The notes: generated from the sequence alone by a model not told the origin. A stretch of 64,000 nucleotides of DNA from an uncultured Selenomonadales bacterium (GCA_900321035.1 ONUH01000005.1:1-64000), one strand, 5' to 3'; counted from the stretch's first letter, positions 50,921 to 61,265 are shown. Numbers and translations are program-made.

Positions 50921-53797
50921 ATGCTGCGCCGGCTTTGTCTCGTCTGGCTGGCGGCGGCTTTTTTTGCATGTCCATGCGGGGCCGAACCTGTATTAAAAGT
51001 CGGATATGTGAATTCGCCGGGGTATTTTACGCAAAACGAAAAAGGCGATTATTCCGGAGCGATCTACGAGAATATTGAAAAAGCGGTGGCGTACACGGGG
51101 TACAATGCGACGTACCGTGAAATTGCGCCGGAGGATGCAGAGCGCGCGCTGGAAGAAGGGGAAATCGACGTGTTCGCGGGGGTCGTGACACGTCGGGAGT
51201 ATGGGACGGAAAATATCGACCTGGTGGGGCGTTTTATCGCACCCGCCACCGTGTATTTGGCCCGCCCTTACAACAGACCGGCGGAAGGAAGGCTCCGCGT
51301 CGGCTACTATGCGCCGGCGTATGGATTGATGCTCGATTATTTCCGGGACCATCCCGAGGACAGCGACCGTGACGTGCTGGAACAGTTCGATCTGACGCCT
51401 TACGGGGATGTGGAGCAGCTTCACGAGGATTATCGGAACGGGATGATCGACGCCTATATCACCAGCAATTTCCTGTTCGACGATTTCGTGCCCGTGGAGC
51501 GTATCCTGTTCCCGTCCAATATATTTCTCGCCGTGCAGAAAGGCAGGCAGGACGTCAAGGAAGCCGTTTCGGCGGGTATCCGGCAGGCTCTGCTCATCGA
51601 TCCCGGATTTAGGGCCGCTTCCCTGCGGTTCGAGAGCGGTACCCCTCTTGTGCTGAGCAGGGAGGAACGGGAGTATCTGCGCAGCCATCCGGTGATTATC
51701 GCCGTCAGCTCCGGCGACCAGCCGCCGCTCAACGCATTCAAGGGCGAAGAGTTCAAGGGCATCATCCGGGACATTTTGGACATTGCCGAAGCCGATCTGG
51801 GCGTCCGCTTCGAGATGAAACGGGCCAAGAATAACGCGCAAATGATGGAGCTGCTGGCCGACGGGCAGGTTGACGTCGTGACGCATTTCAATGCGAACCA
51901 CAACCGGGCCGGCGAGCACAAGGCGAATATCACGGACGCTTATCTGAGCTTCGAGTATGTGCCGGTCCGGCGCAGGTACGGGAAATTTCCCGATTCGCCG
52001 AAGGTGGCCTGTCCCCGGAAACATTTCTTTGTCCAGAATTACGTCACGCAGAATTATCCGGCAGAGCAAATCCTGTGGTGCGACAACTTTCCTGAATGCT
52101 TTGAGGCCGTGAGCCAGGGGAAGGCTGACTTGATGTTTGCGAAGTCCATCACGGTCTATCAGGATCTTGCCGACTACCACGACCTTTACACCAGCGGCCA
52201 TGGCGTGGCTACGTCGCGCATGGCGATGGCGGTCAGCGAGCATGAAGGGCCGCTGCTCCTCAGCATCCTGAACAAGGAATTTGCCCATATCGGCCATGCG
52301 AAGGTTCAGCAGATCGTACGCAAGTATATGAATCAGGCTGCAGAGACGAAAAGCTGGAAAACCTATGTGTACGAAAATCCGGTGGGCGTGCTCGGCGGCG
52401 TGCTGGCTGTGGCCGCCGCCGTCATCGGCGTGCTTGTCTATATCAGCAGCATCCGTAAGAAAAACTCACGGAAGCTTTTTGAAGTGGCGTACCGAAATCC
52501 CTTTACGAAAACGCGTACCATGAGCTGGCTTGAAAAGTTCGTGCCCAGCCTGTTGAGAAAGAGATATAAAAACGACGTGCTTGCGGGCAGGCTGTTCTTG
52601 GTGAATCTCAGCGTATACCGTTTCGACTTGGTGAAAGCCGCTTACGACCAGAATGTCCTTTTCACCGGTATTGGAAACCTGATTGCGGAAATGCGGGCGA
52701 AAAACGACTGGATTCTCTATGATTCCATCAGCTCGGAGCTTTCGCAGATGTATTTGCTCTGTCGGAAAGTGGAGGGAATGACGCCTTCCGAGTTGGTGCA
52801 GCGGCTGATAGAGTCAGTACCCACGATTGAAGGCGAGAACGCGTCTATCTGCATGAGTTACCGGGCGGGGGTATGCGACGTTCCGGCGGCGCTCCCGGTG
52901 GATTTGTCGCATCTGATGACGAATGCCGCCGTGGCGCGGAACGAAGCCGTACAGCACGGGGAAATCATCGGCGTTTATGACGAGGATCTCCAGGATCGGC
53001 GGGTACTGGAAAAGAAAATCGAGGACCTGATGGGCAAGGCTCTTGAAAACGAGGAATTCGAGGTCTGGCTGCAGCCGAAATACGAACTCCGAACGCACAA
53101 GGTCATCGGGGCCGAGTCGCTGGTCCGTTGGCAAAGCCCGGAGCTTGGCTTCCTGATGCCGTGTCAGTTCATCGACCTCTTTGAGAAGAACGGGTTTATC
53201 ATTCCGTTTGATTATTATATGCTGGAGCATGTCTGCAAGCTGCAGCAAAAGTATTTGGCGGAGGGGCGAAAGATAGTGCCTATCGCGGTGAACCTGTCCG
53301 GGCTTCACATGCGCGAGCTCGACTTTGTCGAGAACATGCGCGCCATAAAGGAGACTTACGCTCTTCCGGCCGGCGCGGTGGAGCTGGAGCTTACGGAAAC
53401 CGCTTTCATCGACTATGACACGAAGGAAGAGTCCACCAGTGCCGCCGCTATCGTTGCGGCGCTCCGAGAGATGGGATATGCGATCGCCATGGATGATTTC
53501 TGCACGGGATATTCTTCGATTGCTATGCTGCAAAGGCTTCCGATGGACGTCATGAAAATCGATCGGGCCATGTTGCTGGCCTCCGAAAACTCCCTGCGGG
53601 GACAGACAATCCTCAAGAACGTAGTGAATTTCGGCAGCAGCCTTGAGATGCTCGTGCTCTGCGAGGGCATCGAGACGGAGGAACAGGAGCGGATGCTCTT
53701 GGAAAACGGCTGCAAGTACGGGCAGGGATTCCTGTTCTCGCGGCCGATGCCCAACGAGAAATACGTCGAGTTCATCGAGGAACACGACTGCGCGTAA
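50921..53797 (+). CDS. Membrane receptor with two periplasmic binding domains and an EAL domain
   Basis: A 958-residue probable c-di-GMP phosphodiesterase. It has a signal peptide (1-22), two family 3 solute-binding domains outside the membrane (about 25-250 and 255-490), a membrane helix (about 503-523), a degenerate GGDEF-like region without the signature (540-690), and an EAL domain (about 715-950). The EAL motifs are AESLVRW in the EAL position, VAVNLSG, ELELTETAF, MDDFCTGYS, VMKIDRAM and CEGIETEEQ, so the catalytic acids are kept. The start is the ATG after AAAAAGGAG. It follows array X by 90 nt and faces a paralogue with the same layout. The ligand is probably an amino acid, by inference. 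Confidence 0.9.
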   Translation: MLRRLCLVWLAAAFFACPCGAEPVLKVGYVNSPGYFTQNEKGDYSGAIYENIEKAVAYTGYNATYREIAPEDAERALEEGEIDVFAGVVTRREYGTENIDLVGRFIAPATVYLARPYNRPAEGRLRVGYYAPAYGLMLDYFRDHPEDSDRDVLEQFDLTPYGDVEQLHEDYRNGMIDAYITSNFLFDDFVPVERILFPSNIFLAVQKGRQDVKEAVSAGIRQALLIDPGFRAASLRFESGTPLVLSREEREYLRSHPVIIAVSSGDQPPLNAFKGEEFKGIIRDILDIAEADLGVRFEMKRAKNNAQMMELLADGQVDVVTHFNANHNRAGEHKANITDAYLSFEYVPVRRRYGKFPDSPKVACPRKHFFVQNYVTQNYPAEQILWCDNFPECFEAVSQGKADLMFAKSITVYQDLADYHDLYTSGHGVATSRMAMAVSEHEGPLLLSILNKEFAHIGHAKVQQIVRKYMNQAAETKSWKTYVYENPVGVLGGVLAVAAAVIGVLVYISSIRKKNSRKLFEVAYRNPFTKTRTMSWLEKFVPSLLRKRYKNDVLAGRLFLVNLSVYRFDLVKAAYDQNVLFTGIGNLIAEMRAKNDWILYDSISSELSQMYLLCRKVEGMTPSELVQRLIESVPTIEGENASICMSYRAGVCDVPAALPVDLSHLMTNAAVARNEAVQHGEIIGVYDEDLQDRRVLEKKIEDLMGKALENEEFEVWLQPKYELRTHKVIGAESLVRWQSPELGFLMPCQFIDLFEKNGFIIPFDYYMLEHVCKLQQKYLAEGRKIVPIAVNLSGLHMRELDFVENMRAIKETYALPAGAVELELTETAFIDYDTKEESTSAAAIVAALREMGYAIAMDDFCTGYSSIAMLQRLPMDVMKIDRAMLLASENSLRGQTILKNVVNFGSSLEMLVLCEGIETEEQERMLLENGCKYGQGFLFSRPMPNEKYVEFIEEHDCA

Positions 53798-53857
53798 AAA
53801 GCAGGAATCGGCAACGCGAGGCGGATGTCCGACAGGTTCCGGCGCATCACAAAGAAC

Positions 53858-53903
53858 ACAAAAAAGCTGTCGCACGTAATTGGAACGTGCGGCAGATTTT
53901 TTG
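53858..53903. terminator. Bidirectional terminator between the convergent EAL genes
   Basis: AAAAAGCTGTCGCACGT and ACGTGCGGCAGATTTTT pair over most of their length, with A and T runs on both sides. Confidence 0.85.
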
Positions 53904-53924
53904 TAAAAGAAGTTCCGCGTTTCT

Positions 53925-56861
53925 TTATTTTTCTTTTTCGGATTCGATGAATTTCTCGAACTCTTCCGGCGGGATCGGGCGGGAGAAATAATAGCCCTGC
54001 ACCAGGTCGCAGCCCGCGTCTTTCAGCATTGCAAGCTGGCGCTCCGTTTCCACGCCTTCCGCGATGACAGGCATTTTCAGGTTTTTGGCGATGTCCAGGA
54101 TCAGCTGTACCAAGCGGAAGTCCTGTTCGCTGTGTTCGATGTTTCGGATGAAGCCCCTGTCCATCTTCAGGACGTCCACCGGCATGGAGGAAAGCAGGTT
54201 CAGCGAGGAATAGCCGGAGCCGAAGTCGTCCATCTCGATTTCATAGCCCTTGCTCCGCAGCCGTTCTATGACCTTCAGCAGCTCTCCCGCGTTTTCCGTG
54301 TAAGCGGACTCCGTCACTTCCAGGAGCAGGGTCCGACGTTCCAGCCCGTTGTCTTTTACCAGGCCGTCAAGGATTTCCTCCAGCTTCGGATCGAACACGT
54401 CCACGCGGGACAGGTTGACCGAAACCGGCAGGACGACGCCGTGCTTTTCCTTCCATGCGGCAATCTGCCGGGCAGTTTCCGCCCATACATATTTGTCGAC
54501 GATGCTGATCTGACCGTTGCCCTCGAACAGCGGGATAAAATCGTTGGGCGGGATCAGGCCCAGCTCCGGATGCTGCCAGCGTATCAGCGCTTCCGCGCTG
54601 GTCAGCCGCGGTGGGTCGCACTGGATGTTGTATTTGGGCTGGTAGTACACTATGAATTCCCGCTGCTCCACCGCCCGTCGGAGGTCGTTCAGCAGGCGCT
54701 GGTTGTAGTTTTCACGGGCGCGTATTTCCTGATTGTAAATCATCAGGTGCCTGTTGCCGCCCCGCACCCTGTTGCAGGCCGACCACGCACGGTCAAAGGC
54801 CTGATCCGATCCCAGCCCTTCCTGCCAGGGCATGACGCCCATGCGCAGGCGGATGCTGGCGCTCGGCGACAATTCATTCAGCCGGTTCTGGAAACGGTCC
54901 AGCAGCGCCTGATAGTCTTCCAGATGCTTGCAGTAAATATCGAACCGGTCCGCCTCGATGCGGCTGGCGATGCCTATCGTTCCCTCGAGGAAAGTTTTTA
55001 TTTCATCGCCCAAAAAGCACAATACCCTGTCGCCGAAGTCTCTTCCGTTCAACTCGTTGACAAGCTGGAACTGCTCGATGTTCAGCACGATGGCGTCCAT
55101 CTTTAAGTTCGGATACGTGTCGGGGAAACGTCGGGCGTATTCGTTGAAAAAGCTTCGGTTGAACAGGCCGGTCAGCTCGTCGTTTTCCGTCGCGGAAATG
55201 AGTTGCTGCCTCTCTTTTGCTTTTTTCCGCGTCTTCGCGCCATACAACAGCAGGGAAAGGATGATTGCGGCGACGGTGGCGACGGCGGCTATCACGGCGG
55301 AAAGGTTGTCTCTCACGTATTCCGCGAAGCTGACCTTCTTGTCTTCATAGGAATACCCAGCCAAAGCGGAATAGATCGGGCCTTCCGGCACAAGATTGTT
55401 GACTTTGTTGAGGATGGAGTAGAGCTGGGCGTCATCCCGCCGCAGGGCGAAGGACAGGCTGATGTCTTCTCCGGTGGAAAGCGACGTCAGCTTGTATTTA
55501 TTGCATTGGTCGGCAATGCTGTTGAGCCGGTACAGGGAAATCAGGAAGCAGTCCGCCTCGCCGGAGGCCACCGCCCGCAGCCGGTCTTCCCGTTTGTCGC
55601 AGAGCCTGACTTCCCATTTCGGGAAATATTTCTTTACGAAGTTTTCATGGTAGTGGTTGCCTTTCACATAGGCGACGCTCTCGATTTCCTTCAGCGAATA
55701 TTTTTCGCGGTCGTCTTTCCGCACCACCGCGAGCATGTCTGCGTGCATGGGCGACGAGGTCACCAATACCCCCGCCTTTTCGCCTTCGAAATCTGAGAAA
55801 TTGACCGGGAATACGCAGTCGATTTCCCCTTTTTTCAGCGCTTCCAGCGCGGCTTCCGGGGTGGGGAACGGCACCGGGTCAAAGACCAAATTTGCGTTTT
55901 TCACGCCGGAGGAAGCGATTTCCAGATAATCCTTCAAGGATCCTGTCAGCGTTCCCGTGTTGTTGTCCTTTGCGCAGTAGGGGAGATAATCGGCCCGGTA
56001 TCCCACACGGATGACGCCGTGGCGCGCAAGCCAGTCGACCTCGGCAGGCGTGAGATAGGCGCTGTAGGCGTTGATGTAGAAATATTTTTTATACATCTGC
56101 TGACTGTAGTATCGGTTTTCATCCTGTATCCTGTTCATGGCGGCGTCAAGTTCCCGCAGCAGGTCGGGACGGTTTTTGCTCACTGCGAAGAAGAACGGGG
56201 AGGACCCCACGCTGCAAATGGGGATGGGAGCGTCGTCGCCTTCCTCTTTCTTGATGATGTTCGTTCCCACATACATATCCAGCTCACCGCGGCTCAGCAT
56301 GGCCAGAGAATCCTTCTCGCCGCCCGACAGATCCACGATTTTCGTCTCAACGCCGTACTTTGCCGCCCAGATGGCAAAAGCATCCTTCTGTACGCTGCCC
56401 TTGTTTATGCCCACCCGTTTTCCGTTGAAGGAGGCGTAGTCGTCCAGGCTGATTCTCGTATTGCGGCTCGAAACATAGATATAATATTCCTCTTCCCCCA
56501 TTGGCAGGGCGGAATACAGCATGTGCGGCGCCCGTTCTTCTTTATAGGAAACATCGCTCAAAAGGTCGATTTCGCCCCGCTCCAGCATTTGCAAAAGCTC
56601 CGGCCAGCTCGCACTCACATATTCGTATTCCCAGCCGGTATAAGCGGCGACCTTCTGCTGGTATTCGTAAGCAAAACCGGAACGCCCGCCGAAGGAATCC
56701 GTCATATTGAAGGGCGATTCAAACCAGCCTACCCGCACGGTCTTTTTCTCCTGCACGTCGGCAAAAGAGATCGCGGGCAAAAGGACTGCCAGCAAGAGCA
56801 GCAGACACAGCCCAATGAAACTCTTTTTTATTCTGTTTGCCGCGGAAAGATTATTCGTCAT
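53925..56861 (-). CDS. Membrane receptor with two periplasmic binding domains, degenerate GGDEF and EAL
   Basis: A 978-residue protein. It has a membrane anchor (13-34), solute-binding domains at about 40-270 and 275-510, a second membrane helix (about 535-560), then a GGDEF fold (575-720) whose signature site reads RIEADRFDIY, so it is not a cyclase. An intact EAL domain (735-972) follows with AEALIRW, VSVNLSR, LLEVTES, MDDFGSGYSS, LKMDR and AEGVETERQ. It is probably a ligand-responsive c-di-GMP phosphodiesterase. The domain plan is as in the convergent gene at 50921, but the sequences are clearly diverged, so the pair is an old duplication. Confidence 0.92.
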   Translation of the reverse strand: MTNNLSAANRIKKSFIGLCLLLLLAVLLPAISFADVQEKKTVRVGWFESPFNMTDSFGGRSGFAYEYQQKVAAYTGWEYEYVSASWPELLQMLERGEIDLLSDVSYKEERAPHMLYSALPMGEEEYYIYVSSRNTRISLDDYASFNGKRVGINKGSVQKDAFAIWAAKYGVETKIVDLSGGEKDSLAMLSRGELDMYVGTNIIKKEEGDDAPIPICSVGSSPFFFAVSKNRPDLLRELDAAMNRIQDENRYYSQQMYKKYFYINAYSAYLTPAEVDWLARHGVIRVGYRADYLPYCAKDNNTGTLTGSLKDYLEIASSGVKNANLVFDPVPFPTPEAALEALKKGEIDCVFPVNFSDFEGEKAGVLVTSSPMHADMLAVVRKDDREKYSLKEIESVAYVKGNHYHENFVKKYFPKWEVRLCDKREDRLRAVASGEADCFLISLYRLNSIADQCNKYKLTSLSTGEDISLSFALRRDDAQLYSILNKVNNLVPEGPIYSALAGYSYEDKKVSFAEYVRDNLSAVIAAVATVAAIILSLLLYGAKTRKKAKERQQLISATENDELTGLFNRSFFNEYARRFPDTYPNLKMDAIVLNIEQFQLVNELNGRDFGDRVLCFLGDEIKTFLEGTIGIASRIEADRFDIYCKHLEDYQALLDRFQNRLNELSPSASIRLRMGVMPWQEGLGSDQAFDRAWSACNRVRGGNRHLMIYNQEIRARENYNQRLLNDLRRAVEQREFIVYYQPKYNIQCDPPRLTSAEALIRWQHPELGLIPPNDFIPLFEGNGQISIVDKYVWAETARQIAAWKEKHGVVLPVSVNLSRVDVFDPKLEEILDGLVKDNGLERRTLLLEVTESAYTENAGELLKVIERLRSKGYEIEMDDFGSGYSSLNLLSSMPVDVLKMDRGFIRNIEHSEQDFRLVQLILDIAKNLKMPVIAEGVETERQLAMLKDAGCDLVQGYYFSRPIPPEEFEKFIESEKEK

Positions 56862-56923
56862 GATGTATCACCTGCCGTACTGCTGTGATGATGCGGTGTC
56901 GGATTGGATATATTACCAACATG

Positions 56924-56952
56924 AATATAACATATATGTATTCATTTTACAA
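56924..56952 (-). promoter_or_regulatory. Promoter of the leftward EAL gene
   Basis: On the minus strand TTGTAA, 17 nt, TATATT with TG before it, about 65 nt upstream of the start. Confidence 0.6.
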
Positions 56953-57004
56953 TTATAATAAGCCGCTAAATCATTTTCCTGCCCGTATTTTTTCGGGTCC
57001 AGCT

Positions 57005-57075
57005 TGTTTCACGTGATTGGCGACTGTTGCATGCGTTGGCTTTATACAGTCGCTTATGCAGACGTAGCTTATAAC
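57005..57075 (+). repeat. 71-nt dispersed hairpin repeat, copy 2
   Basis: Same design as 4304-4374. TGTTTCACGTGATT is followed by a 9-bp stem (57019-57027 with 57046-57054), an 18-nt loop and TTATGCAG-CG-AGC. Stem bases differ from copy 1 but pairing is kept. Confidence 0.75.
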
Positions 57076-57089
57076 ACATGGAAAACATG

Positions 57090-57138
57090 AAATTAAAACA
57101 AAGGACGCTTTCCCCGGATACAGGGAAAGCGTCCTTTG
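57090..57138 (-). terminator. Terminator of the chemoreceptor gene
   Basis: Stem AAAGGACGCTTTCCC/GGGAAAGCGTCCTTT, 15 bp, followed on the minus strand by TTTGTTTTAATTT. Confidence 0.9.
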
Positions 57139-57152
57139 CTGCCGCGGTCGTA

Positions 57153-58886
57153 TTAGACTTTGAACTGCCCTACGGCGCTGTTCAGGCTGTTGGCCAGCGT
57201 CGCGAGGCTCGACGAGGCCGAGGCGATTTCTTCCATGCCCGCCGACTGCTCCTGCACGGATGCGGAGGCGGACTGCGCTTCGTCGTTGACCATTTTCGCG
57301 GAGTTCGCGACTTCCCGCGCCGAGGACGCGATGCCGTCGATCTTCTTTTCCAGTTCCTCAAAGGTGCTGAGGGAGGCGGTAGCTTCGCGGCTCAGGCCCT
57401 CGACGACGCTGTGGATATTCTCGAAGGCCGAGCCGAGGGAATCGACGCTTGCCGACCCTTCCTTGACCTTCGCGGTGCCGCGCGCCATCGCGTCTACCGC
57501 CTGCGACGTGTCGCTCTGGATGGAGGCGATCAGGGTACTGATATGCTGGGCGGATTCCTGGGACTGCTCCGCCAACTTGCGGACTTCCTCCGCGACGACG
57601 GAGAAGCCGCGTCCCGCTTCGCCGGCGCGTGCCGCTTCGATGGCGGCGTTCAGCGCTAAGAGGTTCGTCTGGTCGGCGATGGCCGAGATGCTTTCGACGA
57701 TCTGACCGATTTCTTTCGAGCGCTCGCCAAGCTTTTCGACAACCTGTGCGGATTCGTCCACTTCCTGCGCGACCTGCTGCATTTGCGAAACGGTCTTGCC
57801 GACCAGCTCGCTGCCCGCCTGCGCCTGTTCCAGCGCGCTCGCCGTCTGTTCCGCCGTGGTGCGGACGACTTCTGCCGTCGTCTGCGCGTCGTGGGAAACC
57901 TCGTTCGTCATGTTGACGGTATCGCTCATCGTTTCGAGCTGCGCCGTTGCCGCCGACGACATATCGGTTACGGACTGGGCGATGGTCTGGGAGACCTCGG
58001 CGGATTGCTGGGAGTTCGCGTTCAGCTCTTCAGAGGAAGCGGCGACCTGCTGCGCCGAATCCTGAATGTGCTTGATGAGCTTCCGCATATTAGTAATCAT
58101 TGTGTTGTTGCTGTCGGCGAGGGAAGCGAATTCGTTCTCACCGGAAATGTCCGCCCTCTGGGTGAGGTCGCCGTTGGCGACGGCGTTTGCGACGCGCAGG
58201 AGTTCCGCGCAGCCGCTCTCGATGGTGCGGATGAGCATGAACGCGATAATGACGGACAAAACGACTGCGATAGTGGCGACGATAACAGCATAGTGCATCA
58301 TGTTATGGACGTCGGCCATGGCCACGAGGCCCGCCTCGTCACTGAGCTTATTGCACTTCTCTACCAGCGCGTCGACTTTCTTGTTCATTTCCATGAAAGC
58401 CTGGCGTCCGGGCCCTTTCCCGGACACTTCCAGCGCCTTTTCAAATTGGCCCGCGCCTGCAAGTTTTGCCGATTCGGTTTCATCGGCTTCATAGACCTTC
58501 CAAAGCTTTTCTATAGCGTCAATTTCCGCCAGGTCGGCCTTGCGTTCGGCTTCGGTACCGTACATCGCTTCCGAAATCTGTTTCTTCAGCGTCGCGATGG
58601 CTTTGTCCGCCTCCTTGTGGCCCGCTACGATGCTGTCCACTCGCTTGGCCGCCGCTTCCTTATTCCGGCGCGAAATTTCCGCCAGCACGGCGCGGCGCCC
58701 GTCGCCGACCGCCCGGTCAAAATCGTTGATTGTGCGGGTAATGGGCACCATATCCTCGGTGATGAGATCGAGGTTCTCGTCCACGCCGACCATCTCGATG
58801 TAAACGAAGGCGGCGAAGAAAATGAACAGCGCGACGATCGCGCCGAAGCCCATGATGAGCCTTGCCTTGATGGAAAGTTGGTTCAT
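57153..58886 (-). CDS. Methyl-accepting chemotaxis protein
   Basis: A 577-residue transmembrane chemoreceptor. It has TM1 at 8-30, a four-helix-bundle sensor (about 33-200), TM2 (about 203-223), HAMP (about 224-280), then a long coiled signalling domain whose tip is [51 protein letters not shown]. No C-terminal CheR-binding pentapeptide is seen (it ends AVGQFKV). A weak -35 TTGACA (minus strand, 58997-59002) and GGAGGT before the start are present. It implies motility, but no che or flagellar genes are in the window. Confidence 0.95.
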   Translation of the reverse strand: MNQLSIKARLIMGFGAIVALFIFFAAFVYIEMVGVDENLDLITEDMVPITRTINDFDRAVGDGRRAVLAEISRRNKEAAAKRVDSIVAGHKEADKAIATLKKQISEAMYGTEAERKADLAEIDAIEKLWKVYEADETESAKLAGAGQFEKALEVSGKGPGRQAFMEMNKKVDALVEKCNKLSDEAGLVAMADVHNMMHYAVIVATIAVVLSVIIAFMLIRTIESGCAELLRVANAVANGDLTQRADISGENEFASLADSNNTMITNMRKLIKHIQDSAQQVAASSEELNANSQQSAEVSQTIAQSVTDMSSAATAQLETMSDTVNMTNEVSHDAQTTAEVVRTTAEQTASALEQAQAGSELVGKTVSQMQQVAQEVDESAQVVEKLGERSKEIGQIVESISAIADQTNLLALNAAIEAARAGEAGRGFSVVAEEVRKLAEQSQESAQHISTLIASIQSDTSQAVDAMARGTAKVKEGSASVDSLGSAFENIHSVVEGLSREATASLSTFEELEKKIDGIASSAREVANSAKMVNDEAQSASASVQEQSAGMEEIASASSSLATLANSLNSAVGQFKV

Positions 58887-58907
58887 AGTGGTACCTCCAT
58901 TTCTTTA

Positions 58908-58939
58908 ATATTGTCTTGCTTTATCCAATCAGACAATAT
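58908..58939 (-). promoter_or_regulatory. Inverted repeat in the chemoreceptor leader
   Basis: ATATTGTC and GACAATAT are perfect 8-bp arms separated by 16 nt, centred about 38 nt upstream of the start. It is a candidate operator. Confidence 0.45.
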
Positions 58940-59039
58940 GTTTGATGATATGAATATTATTGATTATAATTTCATTTTGTCATATCGGCTGTGCTCTGTC
59001 AATATGAAGTTGGAAAATATATCGATATATTTTATGCGG

Positions 59040-60839
59040 TTATTTGTCGATGAGATAGAGATGGCCGTCCAGCCCGCTATTCCATCGGATCGGGATCGGG
59101 ACGAGGCCGCGGCGCTCCGCTTCCTCCCGCAGGGGGATTGCGCCGGGGCAGTTTGCGTGCAGTTTGGCATACTCGCAGCGGACGCAGGGACGGTTCGTGT
59201 CGGTGCGTACTTTATAGCAGTTTTTCGTTTCTTCGTTTTCACTTTTTGCGAGCATAGCCCGGGTCGCCCTGTTCATGTAAGCGATGTGGCCGTTGTCCGT
59301 GGCGACGACCCATAGGGGCCCTGTGATGGCGTCTAAGACGCCCTGCAGGCGGCGGTAGCCTCTCCGCACCATTTTGTAGTGCATCTGGTCAATCAGGAAC
59401 GTGCCGAGGATGTCGGAGAAGGTTCGAAGGATTTCATGCTCCCGTTTGGTCCATATCCTTGGAGCTCGGCAGTCTTCGAATCCGACGCAGCCGATCCGCT
59501 TGTCCCCGTTCATGACGCTGGCATACAGCAGCGCGAAAATGTTTCGCGCGGGCAAAATCTTTCCCATCTTTCCGCTGATTTTTGAGGTGTCTGCAAATTC
59601 GAGAAAATGCCCGTAGATTTCTTTTCGGTAGTTGCGGTTGAGGAATTCGCCCACGTCGCCTTCGTGGGCCTCTTCCGTCGGGAGTATCCCTGCGGCGTGC
59701 CACTCGAACCAGCAGCCGGCATTCTCCCCCTGGTTTTGGTAAATCACAACCCGATGCACCATGAAGTATTTTGCGAAAAGCGACAGAAGGGTCTCCACGG
59801 TGATGCGCGGATTTCTCGTTTCGTACAGCATTCGGAAGATGAATTCCACGGGATGGTCGAGGAGCGCTTCCCGCCCTTCGGCGATTTCGTTTTCCCCCGC
59901 GTTCTTTTTTTCGCCTTCGCGCAGTGCGTCCGTGTAAAAGACCTGCGTGTCCCGGCCTTGCCGCTTGGCCTCGTACAGCGCCTTGTCCGCGCAGGAGAAA
60001 AGCGTCTCGAAAGAATCGCCGAATTCCGGAGACAGGGCGATGCCGACGCTGCCGCTGACGTTCAGTGTCTGGTTTTTTCCGTACTCGAAGCTTCGGCGCA
60101 GCATATCCCGGAGCTTTTCGCAGCTCGCCACCACCGCGTCGCGGTTCTCGACGTCCCGTATCAACACGACGAATTCGTCGCCGCCAATCCGGCCGATGAT
60201 GTCACCGTCCGAAGAAAAGACCTCTGCCAGTGACAGCGCCATGTCGGAAATCACCGCGTCGCCGAAGAGATGGCCGAGATTGTCGTTTACCTTTTTGAAG
60301 CCGTCCATGTCTAACACGAGAAGCGCTTTCGTCGTGCCGGGAACGGTCAGCGCTGCGTCAATCAGCTCCCGGGCGTGGCCTTTGTTGTAAAGTCCCGTCA
60401 TGGCATCCCGCTCCGCTTTCTGTCGGAGCGTTTCCTCGTGGCGGTGCTCGGAGTCCGTGTTGCGGAGCAGGAGGATGGCGTCCCGCGGCCATTCGCGCTC
60501 AAAGTGAATGATGAAACGCATATGGAACCATTGTTCCTGCCCCCCCGCATCCGCCAGCCGGTACTCGACGACGATCTCATGGGAGGCGTCGGCGTGTTCG
60601 TGGTGCGGCGCCTGTAGGAAGCGCATCAGCGACTCGAAATATTTCACATCGTTCGGGTGCAGCCCCGGACGGCGCAGCAGGAATTCCGAATAAGGCCCGT
60701 CGGTCAGGTGGCCGGGGAACAAGTTCATCATTGTCGAGTCTCCATAGACGCGGTCTGTTTTTATATCCCATCGGGCGGTGGCGATACGCTCGGCGCGCAA
60801 GGCTTCCCGATACATGGCTAAATCCGTTCTCCAGTCCAT
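59040..60839 (-). CDS. Diguanylate cyclase with PAS-like, GGDEF and GAF-like domains
   Basis: A 599-residue cytoplasmic protein. Residues 10-140 are PAS-like (ARWDIKTDRVYGDSTMMNLFPG...QEQWFHMRF). About 155-325 form an active-type GGDEF domain with RDAMTGLYNKGHAREL, LDMDGFKKVNDNLGH, the RIGGDEFVVL signature and SVGIAL. About 345-500 form a GAF-like region. About 510-599 form a second PAS-like stretch with NCYKVRTDTNRPCVRCEYAKLHANCPG, four Cys that could bind metal. An I-site (RxxD before GGDEF) is not evident. The start was chosen at the ATG after AGGAAGG. The long upstream extension overlaps the promoter. Confidence 0.9.
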   Translation of the reverse strand: MDWRTDLAMYREALRAERIATARWDIKTDRVYGDSTMMNLFPGHLTDGPYSEFLLRRPGLHPNDVKYFESLMRFLQAPHHEHADASHEIVVEYRLADAGGQEQWFHMRFIIHFEREWPRDAILLLRNTDSEHRHEETLRQKAERDAMTGLYNKGHARELIDAALTVPGTTKALLVLDMDGFKKVNDNLGHLFGDAVISDMALSLAEVFSSDGDIIGRIGGDEFVVLIRDVENRDAVVASCEKLRDMLRRSFEYGKNQTLNVSGSVGIALSPEFGDSFETLFSCADKALYEAKRQGRDTQVFYTDALREGEKKNAGENEIAEGREALLDHPVEFIFRMLYETRNPRITVETLLSLFAKYFMVHRVVIYQNQGENAGCWFEWHAAGILPTEEAHEGDVGEFLNRNYRKEIYGHFLEFADTSKISGKMGKILPARNIFALLYASVMNGDKRIGCVGFEDCRAPRIWTKREHEILRTFSDILGTFLIDQMHYKMVRRGYRRLQGVLDAITGPLWVVATDNGHIAYMNRATRAMLAKSENEETKNCYKVRTDTNRPCVRCEYAKLHANCPGAIPLREEAERRGLVPIPIRWNSGLDGHLYLIDK

Positions 60840-60933
60840 TCGTAAGACTTCCTTCCTGTAGATGACAAAGGGGATTCTCTGTGAATTCAATATAAAAGAA
60901 AACATGAAAACTACTATAATATAATTCATTTTC

Positions 60934-60962
60934 ACTATAAGGTAAAAAGCGGCGTATGTCAA
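60934..60962 (-). promoter_or_regulatory. Promoter of the diguanylate cyclase gene
   Basis: On the minus strand TTGACA, 17 nt, TATAGT. It is divergent from the riboswitch 2 promoter, with 42 nt between the two -35 boxes. Confidence 0.8.
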
Positions 60963-61004
60963 GGAAAGTGGGGCGTAGGGCGTAAATATTTATCAAATAA
61001 GCGC

Positions 61005-61033
61005 TTGACAGGAAAAAAAGAATCAATTACAAT
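61005..61033 (+). promoter_or_regulatory. Promoter of the second cobalamin-riboswitch cassette
   Basis: TTGACA, 17 nt, TACAAT. Confidence 0.9.
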
Positions 61034-61074
61034 GCAACTGTAAGATGAATATTGAATTTAAAAATTCATATTAA

Positions 61075-61265
61075 TTGGATCAGGCGTCGAAAGACTTAAT
61101 AAGGAAGCCGGTTGAAATCCGGCGCGGTCCCGCCACTGTGAAAGGGAGCGCCCGACAGAAGCCACTGTGCGAGAGCATGGGAAGGCGTCGGGACGCGATG
61201 AACTGAAGCCAGGAGAATTACCTGATTGACGGTCACTGTTTGACCTGCGAGCGACAGGGAAGGGA
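61075..61265 (+). promoter_or_regulatory. Cobalamin riboswitch 2
   Basis: Very similar to riboswitch 1, including TTGGATCAGGCGTCG, GACTTAATA-GGAAGCCGGT and GCGGTCCCGCCACTGT. The B12 box reads AAGCCAGGAGAATTACC (61206-61222), with two changes in its conserved 3' part, so affinity may be altered. It precedes hairpin array Y. Confidence 0.9.
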
